Origin: Rozella allomycis CSF55
Taxonomy: Eukaryota; Rozellomycota
NCBI GenBank assembly: GCA_000442015.1
Contig: KE561300.1
Span: 62,001-126,000 of the forward strand
Length of the DNA stretch: 64,000 nt
Reading direction: 5' to 3'
Both the position numbers and the translations under genes were made by a program. The notes under the pieces are model-generated. The model was not told the origin of the DNA and ran no database searches. It worked only from the letters and a program-made list of their open reading frames with translations. Shown in pieces: positions 51,058 to 62,177 of the stretch. The number at the start of each line of letters is the position of its first letter. The stretch's first letter is position 1.

Positions 51058-52475
51058 TCATATCTTAACTTTTACATCATCCAAACTTTGGTTTCTAAAA
51101 ATATCGACTAGAATTTCAAAAGTCGGCCGTTTCGATGCATCATTATCCCAACACAGGGTTATCATATCACAAAGAGCTTTGGTATATTCATTAGAATTAT
51201 AAATTTCTTTCGGGATTACTGGTCGTACACCTACTAAATGGCAAGAAATTCGGTTACCATTCTTTACTTTGGAAAATATTTCTTTATATTCAGCATTCTT
51301 TGGCCATGCTGATTTCCCGAGCATTGTTTCATAAATAGTAACGCCGTAAGAGTATACATCACTCTTCTTATCCAATTCTATCACTTCACTCCTCCTGATT
51401 GATATCTTTGTTAACATCTCTAGTACTGAAACTACAATTATTTTACCTCTGGGCTGGCATAATTCACGCTAAATCCCATGTTCATAGGTTTTCTTAAGCC
51501 ATAAATTGTCTTATCTCCGCCCAACACTGCAGTGAATCCAAAATCACTAATGGCGCAAACAAAATTTCCGTCTTTTTTTATTTCCATCAAAACATTCGCT
51601 TTAATATTTTTATGCAACTCCTACCTGGTTTTAAATCTTGATGGACCATTCCATTAGAATGCATAAACGCCATTCCTTTTGCTATCTGTGCGGCAATCTT
51701 GGTGACAACTAGAATACTCATTTGGTCAAAATTTTCTTTTAGAAACCGCGAAAGACTTGTTTGATAGTATTTCATTATTATAGTTGCTGGACGGAGAGAA
51801 TATCCGTATAGATTTATAACGTTTTCATTTCCCTGAAGAGCACTAATTAAGATAAAATCAAATTACTACTGCATAATTGCTATCTCAAAACGAAAATCAG
51901 AATTATCACCGCTCGTCATGACTTTGACAGCGACATTTTGGGGTTTGCCAAATGCCTCATAGAAATGCATGTCTTTGAACTTGGCCAGATACACATTCGC
52001 TGTTCCTCCAGATCCAAGTTTATTTGTTTTGTCAATATCGAGAGCGTTTAGCGGAATTTCTAGATATCCAGGAACCGAAATACCGGCATCTATTAATGAA
52101 TAATGACTTTCGAGGGTTACTTAGATTTGAGATGGTAAAGGTCTTTTCATTATTCCCAATTTCCCTTGATGGGGACATCATGTACATTGGGGTGTTCATA
52201 ATTTGTTGACCAGAGGGAGTTGCGTTGGAATGCACACTCTTACGAGAAAACGTTAGTGAATTTGGATTCGGACCTCGGTGCCGCTTAATTAATTTGTATA
52301 TTCCATAGAAAATTAATATGACTATAAGCATCGCACCGATGCCAATTGTTGTTCCTATTCCAATTGTAGCACCAATACTGTGTCCAGAAAGAAAATATCC
52401 TCCAGATGTACCTTGATTATTTTGTGCTAATATAATTCTGGCAAAAATAACCAAAATGAAAGAAAATATGCACAT
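51058..52475 (-). CDS. Receptor-like transmembrane protein kinase
   Basis: About 420 aa, six exons. Signal peptide CIFSFILVIFARIILA; a very short extracellular segment (QNNQGTSGGYFLSGHS); one glycine/isoleucine-rich membrane helix ending KLIKRHR; a juxtamembrane Ser-rich region; then a kinase domain: NKLGSGGTANVYLAKF (P-loop), NVAVKVMTS (VAxK Lys), GMVHQDLKPANVLME (catalytic loop, HQD in place of HRD), ISDFGFTAVL (DFG), NYASPEML, DKKSDVYSYGVTIYETM, CWDNDASKRPTFEIL. TKL-like by the W-D-P-type RPTF end. All catalytic Lys, Asp and Asn are present. The ectodomain is too small to bind a large ligand on its own. Confidence 0.88.
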
Positions 52476-52773
52476 TTGTAGTTCTATGACAACGGCCCAT
52501 TAAAAAGCGATTTTTTAAAAACGTCAATCGAAAATATGAAAATTGAAATTGCCTATATATAACTTTGAAACATTTAAAAAATTCCGTAGCTCGAAAAAAG
52601 GATCATCTGACATTTGACAATATCATATATTTTAAGTTCTTATCGCCTTACTAGAAGACAAAGATCCATCAAGTTATGTCTTTTTGGGGAAATCGAAATA
52701 TTATATACAATCAAGAATATGTCAACGTGATCCACACAATTGGAAATCTTGCCCAATCTGGAACCCTGGCAAG

Positions 52774-54155
52774 ATGAAATTATTTTGTGTCTTTTTAATA
52801 GCAAGTATAACTTGCTATTCACGTTTGATCACTTTGCCTTGGGAGATCGATGCGAGAATATTTGATTTCCTGTCTGCAAAAGAAAAGTTTAAGCGACTTC
52901 AAAGAGAGCCATATAGTGCTAAATACAAGGATTTATTTAAAATTATTTCAAAGTGTGGAATCTATATGATGCAAAAAGATCCGATGTCAAAAGTTGAATT
53001 TAAACTTGATGGGTCGAACGTAGATATTAGTTGCTTTGATGACACAGATCCGGCACTAGTTACTTTTTTCTTGGACGCATTTAAATTGAAAATTGATGTT
53101 CACTATGAACACATTAATGATTATGTGACAAAGTCACATGTCATTGGGATATACCGATTTGATGGATCTTTGCGCATGACTATTAATGATGAAAGCATGC
53201 TAACATTCTCGGAGAACAAGGATTCTTTAGTAGGAATATCAAAGCTGTTTGTTGATATTAAAACCAAGCAAATCACCCAAAGTATGTTGGACTCTATCGG
53301 TGAAGTGTTGCAACTATCACAGTCGGTGAAGCATTTAGTGATAGGTAACCTTGAAAACTTCATGAACATCAATAATTTTAATTTTTGCAAATTATTGGAC
53401 TCATTCAAAAATCTTGAATCCCTGACAATGATCCATTTTGAATTAAGACCATTTCAACTTGAATATCTCTCGAACAATATTCTTTCATTGGGAAAATTAA
53501 AGACTCTGAAAATTGCCATAAGTTATAAACATGGGTACTCGGTCAATGGAAGGAATGTGATGCAGATTGTGGCAGACAATCTAAAAAATGTTGAAGAACT
53601 GCATATTGATTACTTAGGACAAGCTGGAGATGTAGATTTGGTATATTTTTTTAACAAAATTGCACAGTCTAATGTAAAAAGGCTTTTAATTCACGGATTC
53701 TTTAACATTCCAAACGATCAAGCGATGATAATTTCCCGAAGCTATGGAAATCTACGAGAATTAAGATTCAACTTATACTACGGTAATGTAAGACGAATAG
53801 GAAATCTTATATTTTACTTAAATGAATTTAATATTGAAACGTTGGAAATTCCAATGCTGGGATTAAAGTGAGCTGGCGTTGGGTAGCTACGCACACAAAC
53901 ACTGTTAAACATTTGATAATTGATAACGCTTACATAACACTTCAAGATATGCATGACTTTCTGTCAAAAGTTTCTCCAAGGCTAGAATTTCTTGATCTTT
54001 TGAAAACACACTTTGCCATTGGAGTTAATGGCATTAATCATTTTACAAAACTTTTGTTGAGAACAAATATTAAATATCTAAAGTTGACTACTTTGGATGA
54101 CAACGTTTTGAAGAAGCTAAAGGGGAATTTAAAAAACAAAATTGTGCTGTTATAG
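52774..54155 (+). CDS. Secreted leucine-rich-repeat protein with F-box-like N-terminus
   Basis: Two exons (the intron near 53847-53878 is the frame-keeping choice), about 450 aa. A clear signal peptide, KLFCVFLIASITCYS, is followed immediately by LITLPWEIDARIFDFLSAKEKFKRLQ, which has the LP.EI...IF.FL pattern of an F-box. The rest is irregular LRRs: QSVKHLVIGNLENFMNI, NLESLTMIHFELRP, LGKLKTLKIAISY, NVEELHIDYLGQ, NVKRLLIHGFFNIP, NLRELRFNLYYGN, NIETLEI, TVKHLIIDNAYI, RLEFLDLLKTHF, NIKYLKLTTL. F-box plus LRR is normally cytosolic; a signal peptide suggests export. No membrane helix after the signal. Confidence 0.72.
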
Positions 54156-54225
54156 CATCAATAAATTACGCATTGCATTCATAAAAAAACGATTTATACA
54201 AAACTGATTATATTTTATTTCGAGC

Positions 54226-55443
54226 CTACTTTTTTCTATTACTCAAACTTTTCAATGCCTTCAAGACTTCATCAATAGATGGCCGCTCATCGGGATACTT
54301 GCTAGTCATATCCTCGATTAGTTCGTTAAACTTGCGAGAATTCCATCTGCTTATTCTCTTCTGCATGCTAGCAAAGGATTTTCCAAGAGAATAAATATCT
54401 TCACTGAAATCAGGCAGATACTCGCACTTCTTTCTTGTAACTTCAGGAGCTACGTAAGCTTTAGTGTATCCAGATCTGTGTGAGCAAACATCATGAATAA
54501 AAGTGAAGGAGCCCAAATCAATCATATATACTCTGTAATCGCCATTCTCATCAACTTCATAGACGAAATTCTGTGGTTTGATATCGCGGACAACAAACTT
54601 TGCCAGATGCATTTCGCGCAAGGCAGTCGCCATCTGCACATAAATAGACTTTATAGCTTGAGATCCGACATCACTGAGCGTATAAAGGTCGCCTCTCGGG
54701 AAATACTTGCAAACTGTGAACACTTGCCTGTCGCGATGGTCTGCTGCGAGTCCGTACATGGGCGCGACATATTCAACCAAATTAAGGCGCTCTAATTTCT
54801 TGTATGTTTTGTATTCAGACACTGATTTCTTAAATACTATTTTATAGTTGGCTATTTTGCAGAGCATCACTTCGGGGTGTTTTTCAAACATGATTTCTAA
54901 CGAGGTGCAGTCGCTTTGACGTAAATTCTTGTTGGTAGAGAAAAACTCGTGATCGGTTAGATACTTTTGTCTTGTACGGTCCCATCGGATATCGTAATAA
55001 ATGTGGGTGAATGAATTCTTGTTGGAAATTGTTGTAATGTGCAGATCATTTAGCAATAGTGCAGTTTTTGCAAATGATAGGAATTTTTTGTTTCGTCCTG
55101 GATTTTCCAGTGGTATATTAATTAAAATCAAGGCGTCGTTTTCATAAGTTGCTTCGTGGGCTATTACACTATCTTCGGACACTTTGATTAGGTAATTTCT
55201 TCCAGTATATTGCAAAAGATCGACATTGAATTCGGTAACAACTTGAACAATGGAGCCTTGATCTGAAGAATCGACATCTTTAACTTGGTCAATGACGGAG
55301 CTAACGTGTGAATTATTTATCGTTGTTTTCGTTACAGTTGTCTCGTCAGCGTATAAGAGACTGTTCGATATGATAAAATAGACAACTGATATTCCCAAGG
55401 CAATACTTATGAAAGCTAGAACATAAATGGTGGACTTTTTCAT
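54226..55443 (-). CDS. Signal-anchored (secreted/lumenal) protein kinase
   Basis: Intronless, 405 aa. The hydrophobic start KKSTIYVLAFISIALGISVVYFIISN is followed by about 180 residues with no known fold, then a kinase domain: IVFKKSVSEYKTYKKLERL, QVFTVCKYFPRGDLYTLSD (hinge), AKFVVRDIKPQNFVYE (VRD instead of HRD, Asp and Asn kept), VYMIDLGSF (DLG instead of DFG), YTKAYVAPEV (APE), DFSEDIYSLGKSFASM, DERPSIDEVLKAL. No glycine-rich loop is evident. With the anchor at the N-terminus, the kinase would face the lumen or the outside, unlike the neighbouring receptor kinase. A decayed copy of its 5' end lies at 56.3 kb. Confidence 0.85.
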   Translation of the reverse strand: MKKSTIYVLAFISIALGISVVYFIISNSLLYADETTVTKTTINNSHVSSVIDQVKDVDSSDQGSIVQVVTEFNVDLLQYTGRNYLIKVSEDSVIAHEATYENDALILINIPLENPGRNKKFLSFAKTALLLNDLHITTISNKNSFTHIYYDIRWDRTRQKYLTDHEFFSTNKNLRQSDCTSLEIMFEKHPEVMLCKIANYKIVFKKSVSEYKTYKKLERLNLVEYVAPMYGLAADHRDRQVFTVCKYFPRGDLYTLSDVGSQAIKSIYVQMATALREMHLAKFVVRDIKPQNFVYEVDENGDYRVYMIDLGSFTFIHDVCSHRSGYTKAYVAPEVTRKKCEYLPDFSEDIYSLGKSFASMQKRISRWNSRKFNELIEDMTSKYPDERPSIDEVLKALKSLSNRKK

Positions 55444-55599
55444 GGCTGAGGTGGCTTATACCAAAAATTGAAACTAAGATTTAGAAGAATTACCAAAAAT
55501 GTGACACTTTTAAGAAGATTTATTACTTTCTTGTCCTTCTGATGTTATTTCATGTAGTTTTGATTTCAACTTTGATAGAATGACTTTGATTTGATCTTC
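55332..55599. repeat. Direct repeat, copy 1 (kinase 5' end and upstream region)
   Basis: About 268 bp spanning the first 37 codons of the secreted kinase and 156 bp upstream of its start. The same sequence recurs in the same orientation at 56299-56563 with scattered substitutions and small indels (visual estimate near 90 percent identity). Both copies stop matching right after gatttgatcttc. Confidence 0.9.
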
Positions 55600-55772
55600 A
55601 AGTAAATGGACCACACGCACTAGCGCGGAAAAGCTGGAAGAACATGGAACTATTGGGAGCTCATTTGAAACTCCCTGAAAAACTTTAATAGCCTCTATTA
55701 ATCTACCAGTTTTGCTTCAGCCGCTAATTGCCACGATCTATCAAATAAATTATACATTCATACTTGGCCGGT
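55600..55772. repeat. Duplicated fragment of a POLA2 exon
   Basis: About 173 bp match 59963-60136, the minus-strand exon of the POLA2 gene that reads KTGRLIEAI-VFQGVSNELP and SSSFSALV. Here the frame is interrupted, so it is a decayed copy. The match runs through the intron (tatgaat..) and into the preceding exon boundary, so it is a DNA-level, not cDNA, copy. Its left end abuts directly on the kinase-derived repeat. Confidence 0.88.
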
Positions 55773-55801
55773 TTTCCCCGGCCACGGGCCAAGTATGAAT
55801 G
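55755..55801. repeat. Perfect 15-bp inverted repeat (hairpin)
   Basis: Arms cattcatacttggcc (55755-55769) and ggccaagtatgaatg (55787-55801) with a 17-nt GC-rich loop. The arms are the POLA2 splice-junction sequence and its reverse complement, so the right arm is a fold-back extension of the duplicated fragment. Confidence 0.92.
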
Positions 55802-56695
55802 TAGTCAGCTCAAATATTCGCGAAGTTTTCACTTCGGTTGCCTCTTGCCATGCGCGATTATTTTACGTTTAATATAATAAAAATAAAATAATATCAATTA
55901 TGAATTTGTCTTATTTATTTAGTGAATGATGGTTCTGTCCCGGTTTTCTCATTATCATTATTCACTCATTAGTCATTTAGTCATTATGATGAATTCTCAA
56001 GTAGTTGTTCTTATAAGATCAATTTCAAGTCCGATTAAGGAAGAATTGATACATTATTCATGGAATAAAAAAAGGGTAATTACTAAGTTTAGAAGAAGCA
56101 TTTCGGGTCAGCCGGTCAATATATAGAATGACTATTCATATTACAAAAACTATTATATTTTGTTTTTTTTAATTTTATTAGAATAACTCCCCGTCCAGTT
56201 AACGAGCATTGCGAGACTTGTCTATGGGTTTAAGACTTAAGTTCTATTCCGCTAAGATCAATAATCGGTTCAGTCGTTTCATCAGTGTATAAGTCAATTA
56301 CGGTTGTTTCGTCAGCGTATAAGAGGCTATTCGAGATGATTAAATATAGAACTGAAATTCCCAAGGTAATACTTATGAAAGCTAGAACAAAAATGGTGGA
56401 CTTTTTCATGGCTGAGGTGGCTTATACCAAAAAATTATTTCGAAGAATTGGTAGAATTACCAAAAATGTGACACTTTTAAGAAGATTTATTACTTTCTTG
56501 TCCTTCTGATATTTCATGTAGTTTTGATTTCAACTTTGATAGAATGACTTTGATTTGATCTTCCTCTAAATTGGAGTGAACTAAATTTAGCGAGCTGCTA
56601 CAAATCTTTCAGAGTGAAATGGTGAAATTACTTTGAAAATTCTATTCATTTTGATACTTGGTCTGATTCATTTTCAGATTGTATTCTATTTAGCT
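55802..56695. other. Non-coding duplication patchwork between kinase and MSH4 genes
   Basis: Apart from the kinase-derived repeat at 56299-56563, the interval holds AT-rich sequence (55860-55925), a short open stretch 55926-56126 with no recognisable product, a poly-T run near 56158-56170 and a moderately GC-rich piece 56180-56215. I see no intact gene, no terminal inverted repeats and no transposase or reverse-transcriptase motif. Confidence 0.6.
56230..56409 (-). pseudogene. Truncated copy of the secreted-kinase 5' end
   Basis: Reads KKSTIFVLAFISITLGISVL and SNSLLYADETT, the signal anchor of the gene at 54226-55443, then diverges to a short unrelated tail containing a second DETT unit and ends after about 59 codons. 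No kinase domain follows. Retains Met and upstream region of the parent, so it could still be transcribed and make a small membrane peptide, but it is most simply a partial gene duplication. Confidence 0.75.
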
Positions 56696-59054
56696 AGATG
56701 ATTGAAGGGGTATTGAGTTACGATGTTTAAAACTTTATTTGAATAATTTATTAATGGGATTGGGAGATTACAATTTCTAGCCAAGACTAGGCCATAATCT
56801 TTGAGTTCATTTAAACCCATTTGCATTTCATAGTAGAATTTGAAAGAATTGTTTTCAGTGAGTTGAGATTTTAGATGAAAAGAATTGACGTTTGGATAAA
56901 GAGAAAGGGACTCTGCAACTTGTAAGAAATGAGTGACGAAAAAAGAGAAACACTTTTTGAAAAGAAGAGATTAAAATTACTCTTTTTTTAATTAAATGAT
57001 TACAGATTGAAAAGGCGATTGCGGTTCCATCTCTTAAGCTTGTTCCTCTGCCCAATTCATCCATAATGATTAAAGAGTTTTCAGAGAGATTTTCAAGGAT
57101 GAAACTAGTTTCAGTCATTTCCATCATAAAAGTTGAAGTGTTTGATTTAGAATTGTCATCGTTGCATAATCTTGTGAATATTTTATCCATAATTTTAAAG
57201 TGGGCAGATTTGCAAGGGACAAAAGAACCAATCTGAGAAAGAATTTGTAACAAGGCAATTTGACGAATGTAAGTAGATTTGCCGCTCATGTTTGGGCCAG
57301 TTATAATATGAAAATTTAAATTGTCATTTGCATAAACTTGATTTGGAATGAATAAGGGGTTTGAATAAGATTTAAGAGGATGTTTACAATCTTTTAAAGC
57401 TAAAATATTACAAAAGTTTGGTCTAACACAATCATTTGAAATTGCATAATTCGCTAAAGATTGAAGAGTATCAATTATTGCTATAGATTCACTTACTAGA
57501 TACAAATCTTCAATGTATTTATAAACTTGTTCAAATACTTGAGATATTATTTGATTAGAAATTAAATAAATTTCATTTAAACTTTCATTAATTCTTTCAT
57601 TTAGTTTAATTAATTCAATTGTTGTACAAATAAATTCCTTTTTCTTTTTCTGAAAATTCAGAAATAGATCTGGAATATTTTCTTTTTCGTATCTTAAAGG
57701 AACAGAAATTTGATAACAATTAAAAGAAAAGTTTATTTTCAATTCAATTCCAAATTCTTCTGAATATTTCTTTATCAAATTATAAACATCATCTGTTATT
57801 TCTTTATACGCAATTCTAGCTACATCCAACAATCCATTATTCCCTGCTTTTATTGCATAAACTCTTTGATTTCTTGCATTAATCCCTCCCCTTTCAAATC
57901 TCACTTCTTCATTAACAATCCCATTTATTATTTCATACAAATCTTTCAAATTATCTGTTTTCAAATTATTCAAAATATTTTCTAAATCTATATTTAGATT
58001 ACACCCCTGCAATAGATGTGATAGATTGAAAATTTGAACAAGAAAAGATTTCAACATTAACAAATTATTAATATTTCTTTCAGCTTGCTTAACTGAATTT
58101 CTTTTATCCTTTTTAATAAACGCCCCTATTAGTTTGTCAATATCAATCATTCCATTCAACGCTTCATTCACAAAATTAAACTGTTCCTTTGTTTATTTCA
58201 TTCATTCTCTACTTGATTCATCAATAAATCCTCCAAACAATTCAATCTTCCATTGATCCACATAGGATCTTTACTCGGCTGCAGAATCATCATTCTCAAC
58301 AATCTTCCTAAACATTCTCATTCATATTTGTTTATTACTTCCCATCCCAGTATAGCACTTATTCAACATTGAATACAAACTAATCCCATTCTTACTATCC
58401 AACGACTTGACCAACTCCAAATCTCTACTCACATTATAATCCAACATCATCACATCTTCACACACTCTATACTGAAACCTTATCGTATGGCTTGCGAAAA
58501 AAACTTCATTATGCTCTTCCAACGTTCTACCTAAAGCAATGTCCTCCACATTACTTGAACAACGCCGACAATGCAGACAAGCAATAATACTTGCTTTCCA
58601 AATTCATCGTATTCCCCTTCATCTTTATCCCATACTGTCTCACATACTGCAACCCTTCATTATAGAAAATCAAATAACATTACCTGACATGTCATTGTAA
58701 AACTTTCTTGGGACAAACAATGGCGCCGATCCTGTATTCTCTTTAATAAACATGTCAATCTTATTATTATCAGATGTATCAGGTATCAATGTCTACGATT
58801 TCCTTCACTGATCCACCTCACCTGGTTCGACGTGTAGATATTCAACTGCTGCATAGTGCGCACATACAACGGAGTATCAGGATACTTTAACATTCAACTC
58901 ATCTTATTACCTGCAACATGTAGCAATCACATGTACTAGGGTCAAATGCGACCATACCTACCTCTGTAGCTACTCCCCTAGACTCGCAAACACTCGTTAT
59001 AAACCGGCGCTCTAAATTAGTAGTGACGGGCGTAGGCGCACATAGACTGGTCAT
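56696..59054 (-). CDS. MSH4: Meiotic MutS homologue MSH4
   Basis: Stabilises Holliday junctions and promotes crossovers with MSH5. About eight exons, about 720 aa. The N-terminus ITSVCESRGVATEVGMVAFDPSTCDCYMLQ corresponds to the MSH4 opening (..GRGLA.GEIGMA..D). The core continues SKYYCLSALSALFKYVEDIALGR. Lever and clamp helices follow (FERGGINARNQRVYAIKAG). ATPase: LNFHIITGPNMSGKSTYIRQIALLQILSQIGSFVP (Walker A), TSTFMMEMTETSFILENLS, LIIMDELGRGTSLRDGTAIAF (Walker B), then FVTHFLQVAESLSLYPNV. The mismatch-recognition domain I of MSH2/6 is missing, as in MSH4. Indicates a meiotic cycle. Confidence 0.92.
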
Positions 59055-59158
59055 GACCAGTGGATGGTTGACCCTGGCTAAAACTTTGAAATTTAACAAG
59101 CAATTTCAGAAAAATATGTAAGACATTTAAAAAATCTTTTATTTAAGTTGTTATATGA

Positions 59159-60924
59159 TTATAATTTTAGTATTTCTGCCTTTACTCTTTGACAAAATTC
59201 TTCTTCACCAGGTTTTACTGAAAACCTCGCAAAAGTACCTCCAACTTGACTCTTACAAAGAGGACCAGGATTTATAAATACCGTGGTTCCAATAATCTAT
59301 AATTCATTTAAACATTATGTACCTTGACAAATGCTTTTAATTGTGACTTTAGAATTACAATATGCGGAGTTTCAGGTAACGTCAACTCGTTAAATTTTGT
59401 AACTTCGAAATCAATGTCTTCAGTGGGATACATTGGATAGAGTCTTCTTAGTATTTTATTGAATCCTTACGATCTTTGCTGCACAAGAGAGTGACATAGA
59501 GCCTCAATATTATTCTTAATCCCCTTTCTAAAACAATTCTTGTTCAAATGAAACAAGGAATCAGCAGAACACAAGGCAATGTTCACTGACTCAACTTGAA
59601 TCATCGATGGGTTCGAAACTGTATCAAATTTCTTTTGGAATCGCAAATAACTGTTTACGTCAGTTGAAAAAGGTGGCTGAGGAAATATAGGATTATTCAC
59701 GGCATCTAGAGTAGATGGAACCAAGATAATCTTCATGTCTAAATTTAATGATTGTATTTCATTCAAAATGTTTTCAAAATTTTCATTTAGTGACCCTTGA
59801 AATCTTCCAGAGAAAATTGAGGGATGCTCGATATTCACAAAGGGTCCCATCTAAAGGTATAAATATATTTAATCAAGTTTACTAGAATGCAAAAATGAAC
59901 AGGATGTTGTTTGACGCTACTAAGAACAGAATAAAGCCATTCAAAATGAAGGTCCTTGTCAAAAGTAAATGGACCACACGCAACCAGGGCTGAAAAACTG
60001 GATGAAAAAGGAACCATTGGAAGCTCATTTGAAACTCCCTGAAAAACTGTAATAGCCTCTATTAATCTACCAGTTTTGTTGTAGCCGCTAATTGCCACGA
60101 TCTATCAACTAAATTAAACATTCATACTTGGCCGGGGAAAAGCATCATGCTTTCTTTTATATTTTTGATATCAATTTGAACACGCATTCCTCCAAACTCT
60201 CGACTGGTTTCAAGGAAAAGCGTCTTCTCATTAAGTTTCGAATCAAAGTCTGAACATAGCATTCCAACCACTGTTATTTCATCATCGCTAACAATATTTA
60301 ATTCACTATATTCAGAAATTTGATTTTTCTCTTTAATTAATCTTGCAATTTCATTAATTCTATCATTGATCGCTTATTCATAAAACTAGAATTATTTACC
60401 ATCGGCTACATCATCTTCCTTCATAGACATGAATCTATAATTTGGAATGTTTTGAATTTTTTTAATTTCAACGTATTTTTTTTCAAATATACAATCAGCG
60501 TTTAGATTCAGAGCATCCTCAGATTTGGTTCTAAAATTATCTTGTGAGATTCTTACGTGACATCTTTCGTTTGTATAGTTTTTGCCTGTGTTTCTAGATT
60601 CTTAACTTTTTCAGCCAGTGTCTTTCTGTTCAATAAGCCAGCCTTTGCAGGTGTGGTTTTGGTTGCAGCATGCTTCTCCTTGATCAGCTGTTCTCTAAAT
60701 TGCTTTAAAAGATCTTCTGAAAAGATTGTTGCATTGACCTTTATAGAAAACGCATCCAACTTGTTGATAAAATCGTCATCGGTTAAACCAAAAAATTCTA
60801 TCGCAGATTGACCTGAGCTTGATCCAAATTTAAATATATTACAGAGAGAAGGAAGAGTCGATTCATCTTCAACTTTTAAGTGTACCTCGTTGCGTATTCT
60901 CTCCAAAAGATTACTCACAGTCAT
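59159..60924 (-). CDS. POLA2: DNA polymerase alpha-primase subunit B
   Basis: Regulatory subunit tethering pol alpha-primase during replication initiation. About six exons, about 500 aa. An N-terminal helical domain (AIEFFGLTDDDFINKL), a linker, then the OB domain (QIVAISGYNKTGRLIEAITVFQG) and the inactive calcineurin-like phosphoesterase domain: ALVACGPFTFDKDLHFEWL, MGPFVNIEHPSI, KIILVPSTLDAVNNPIFPQPPF, LCSADSLFHLN, FYPMYPTEDIDF, and at the end IGTTVFINPGPLCKSQVGGTFARFSV. The junction LFPGQ-IVA is a 26-nt intron. Part of one exon has been copied to 55.6 kb. Confidence 0.93.
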
Positions 60925-60957
60925 TTATGAATTTTTCAATTTAAAAATTAGGTAAAC

Positions 60958-62073
60958 ATGACAAAAGATTACTATGAAATTTTACAGATTAATAGAAATG
61001 CATCATTGGAAGATGTCCAAAGATCTTTCAGAGAATTATCTCTAAAGTTCCATCCTGATAAATCTAAGCGATCTGACAATGTTGACAAATTCAAAGATGT
61101 TGCAGAAGCGTATGATGTATTGTCAGATTGTAAAAACAATCATTAGTTTTGATAGCAAAAACTCGAGCTGTGTTTGACCAGTATGGGGAAGAAGGCTTAA
61201 AGAATGGTATTCCATCCCATCCAGGTAAATAAATTACCAATATTTAAATAGGATTTGATGGATATAAGGGTGGTTACGAATTGCACGGATCACCAGAAGA
61301 AGTGTTTCAAAAGTTTTTTGGGTGCAAAAATCCATTTCAAGGTTTTAACTGTTAATATTTATAAAAAAGACTTTTTTGAAGAAGGGCCAAAGTTTGCTTC
61401 GGGATTTGGAGGATTGCATGGAATGAACCAATCAATAGAGCCGCCTATTTAGCAAAATCCGGTGCAGCAACCTTTAGAGTTGACACTGGAAGAACTATAT
61501 CACGGGGCGACAAAGAAAATTAAGATTCAGAAGAAAGTAGAATAAGAAGTTATACCTATTTAGGTTCTTGATAAGAATACTGGACTCGCAGGGCAAATAG
61601 AGAAAATCCTGACCATAAATGTTAAGAAGGGATGGAAGACTGGAACTAAGGTTGTTTTCCCAAAAGAGGGTGACCAAGATAGAAACATTATCCCGGGTAC
61701 TTGGTTAAGGTTTGGGTTATTTAGCTGATCTTGTCTTTGTGGTGGCAGAAAAGCCGCATGCGCTATTCACCAGACAAGGAAACAATCTGCGTTTTAAAGC
61801 AAAGGTATCTCTTCATGATGCTTTAATTGGAACAGTTCTTGAAATCGAGACTCTTGATAACAGACATTTACACATTCCTGTCATTGGAATAGTAGAGTAT
61901 GCATTATATAAGCATTTTAAAGTTCAAAGAGTGAAAAAATAGTTAAAGGTGAAGGCATGCCGATTTCGAACAAGGAAAATGAAAAAGGAGATCTCATTAT
62001 AAACTTTGAAATTGAATTCCCAAAGTATTTGAATGATGAACAAAAACAATACATTCATAAAGCGCTTAAATAA
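60958..62073 (+). CDS. DNAJB13: DNAJB13-type J-protein (radial-spoke/axonemal)
   Basis: HSP40 co-chaperone; about six exons, about 310 aa. J domain: [29 protein letters not shown] (HPD present), [13 protein letters not shown]. Then [41 protein letters not shown], the DNAJB13-specific G/F substitute, and the C-terminal peptide-binding domains ([61 protein letters not shown]). [16 protein letters not shown] is closer to DNAJB13 than to DNAJB1/4/5. DNAJB13 anchors radial spokes. Starts 33 bp from the divergent POLA2 start. Confidence 0.82.
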
Positions 62074-62177
62074 AATTTACCACTTCGAATTTTAGTAATA
62101 TTGTAATTTTCATCAGATCTAATGCCATTTTTAGATCGACATTATTTTAGCTTCGTACCCCTGCAGTTTCATTTGAA

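Noticed and set aside
55755-55801. Hairpin considered as a transposon end or terminator
   Set aside because: Arms are derived from the POLA2 splice junction and no target-site duplication or transposase is present.
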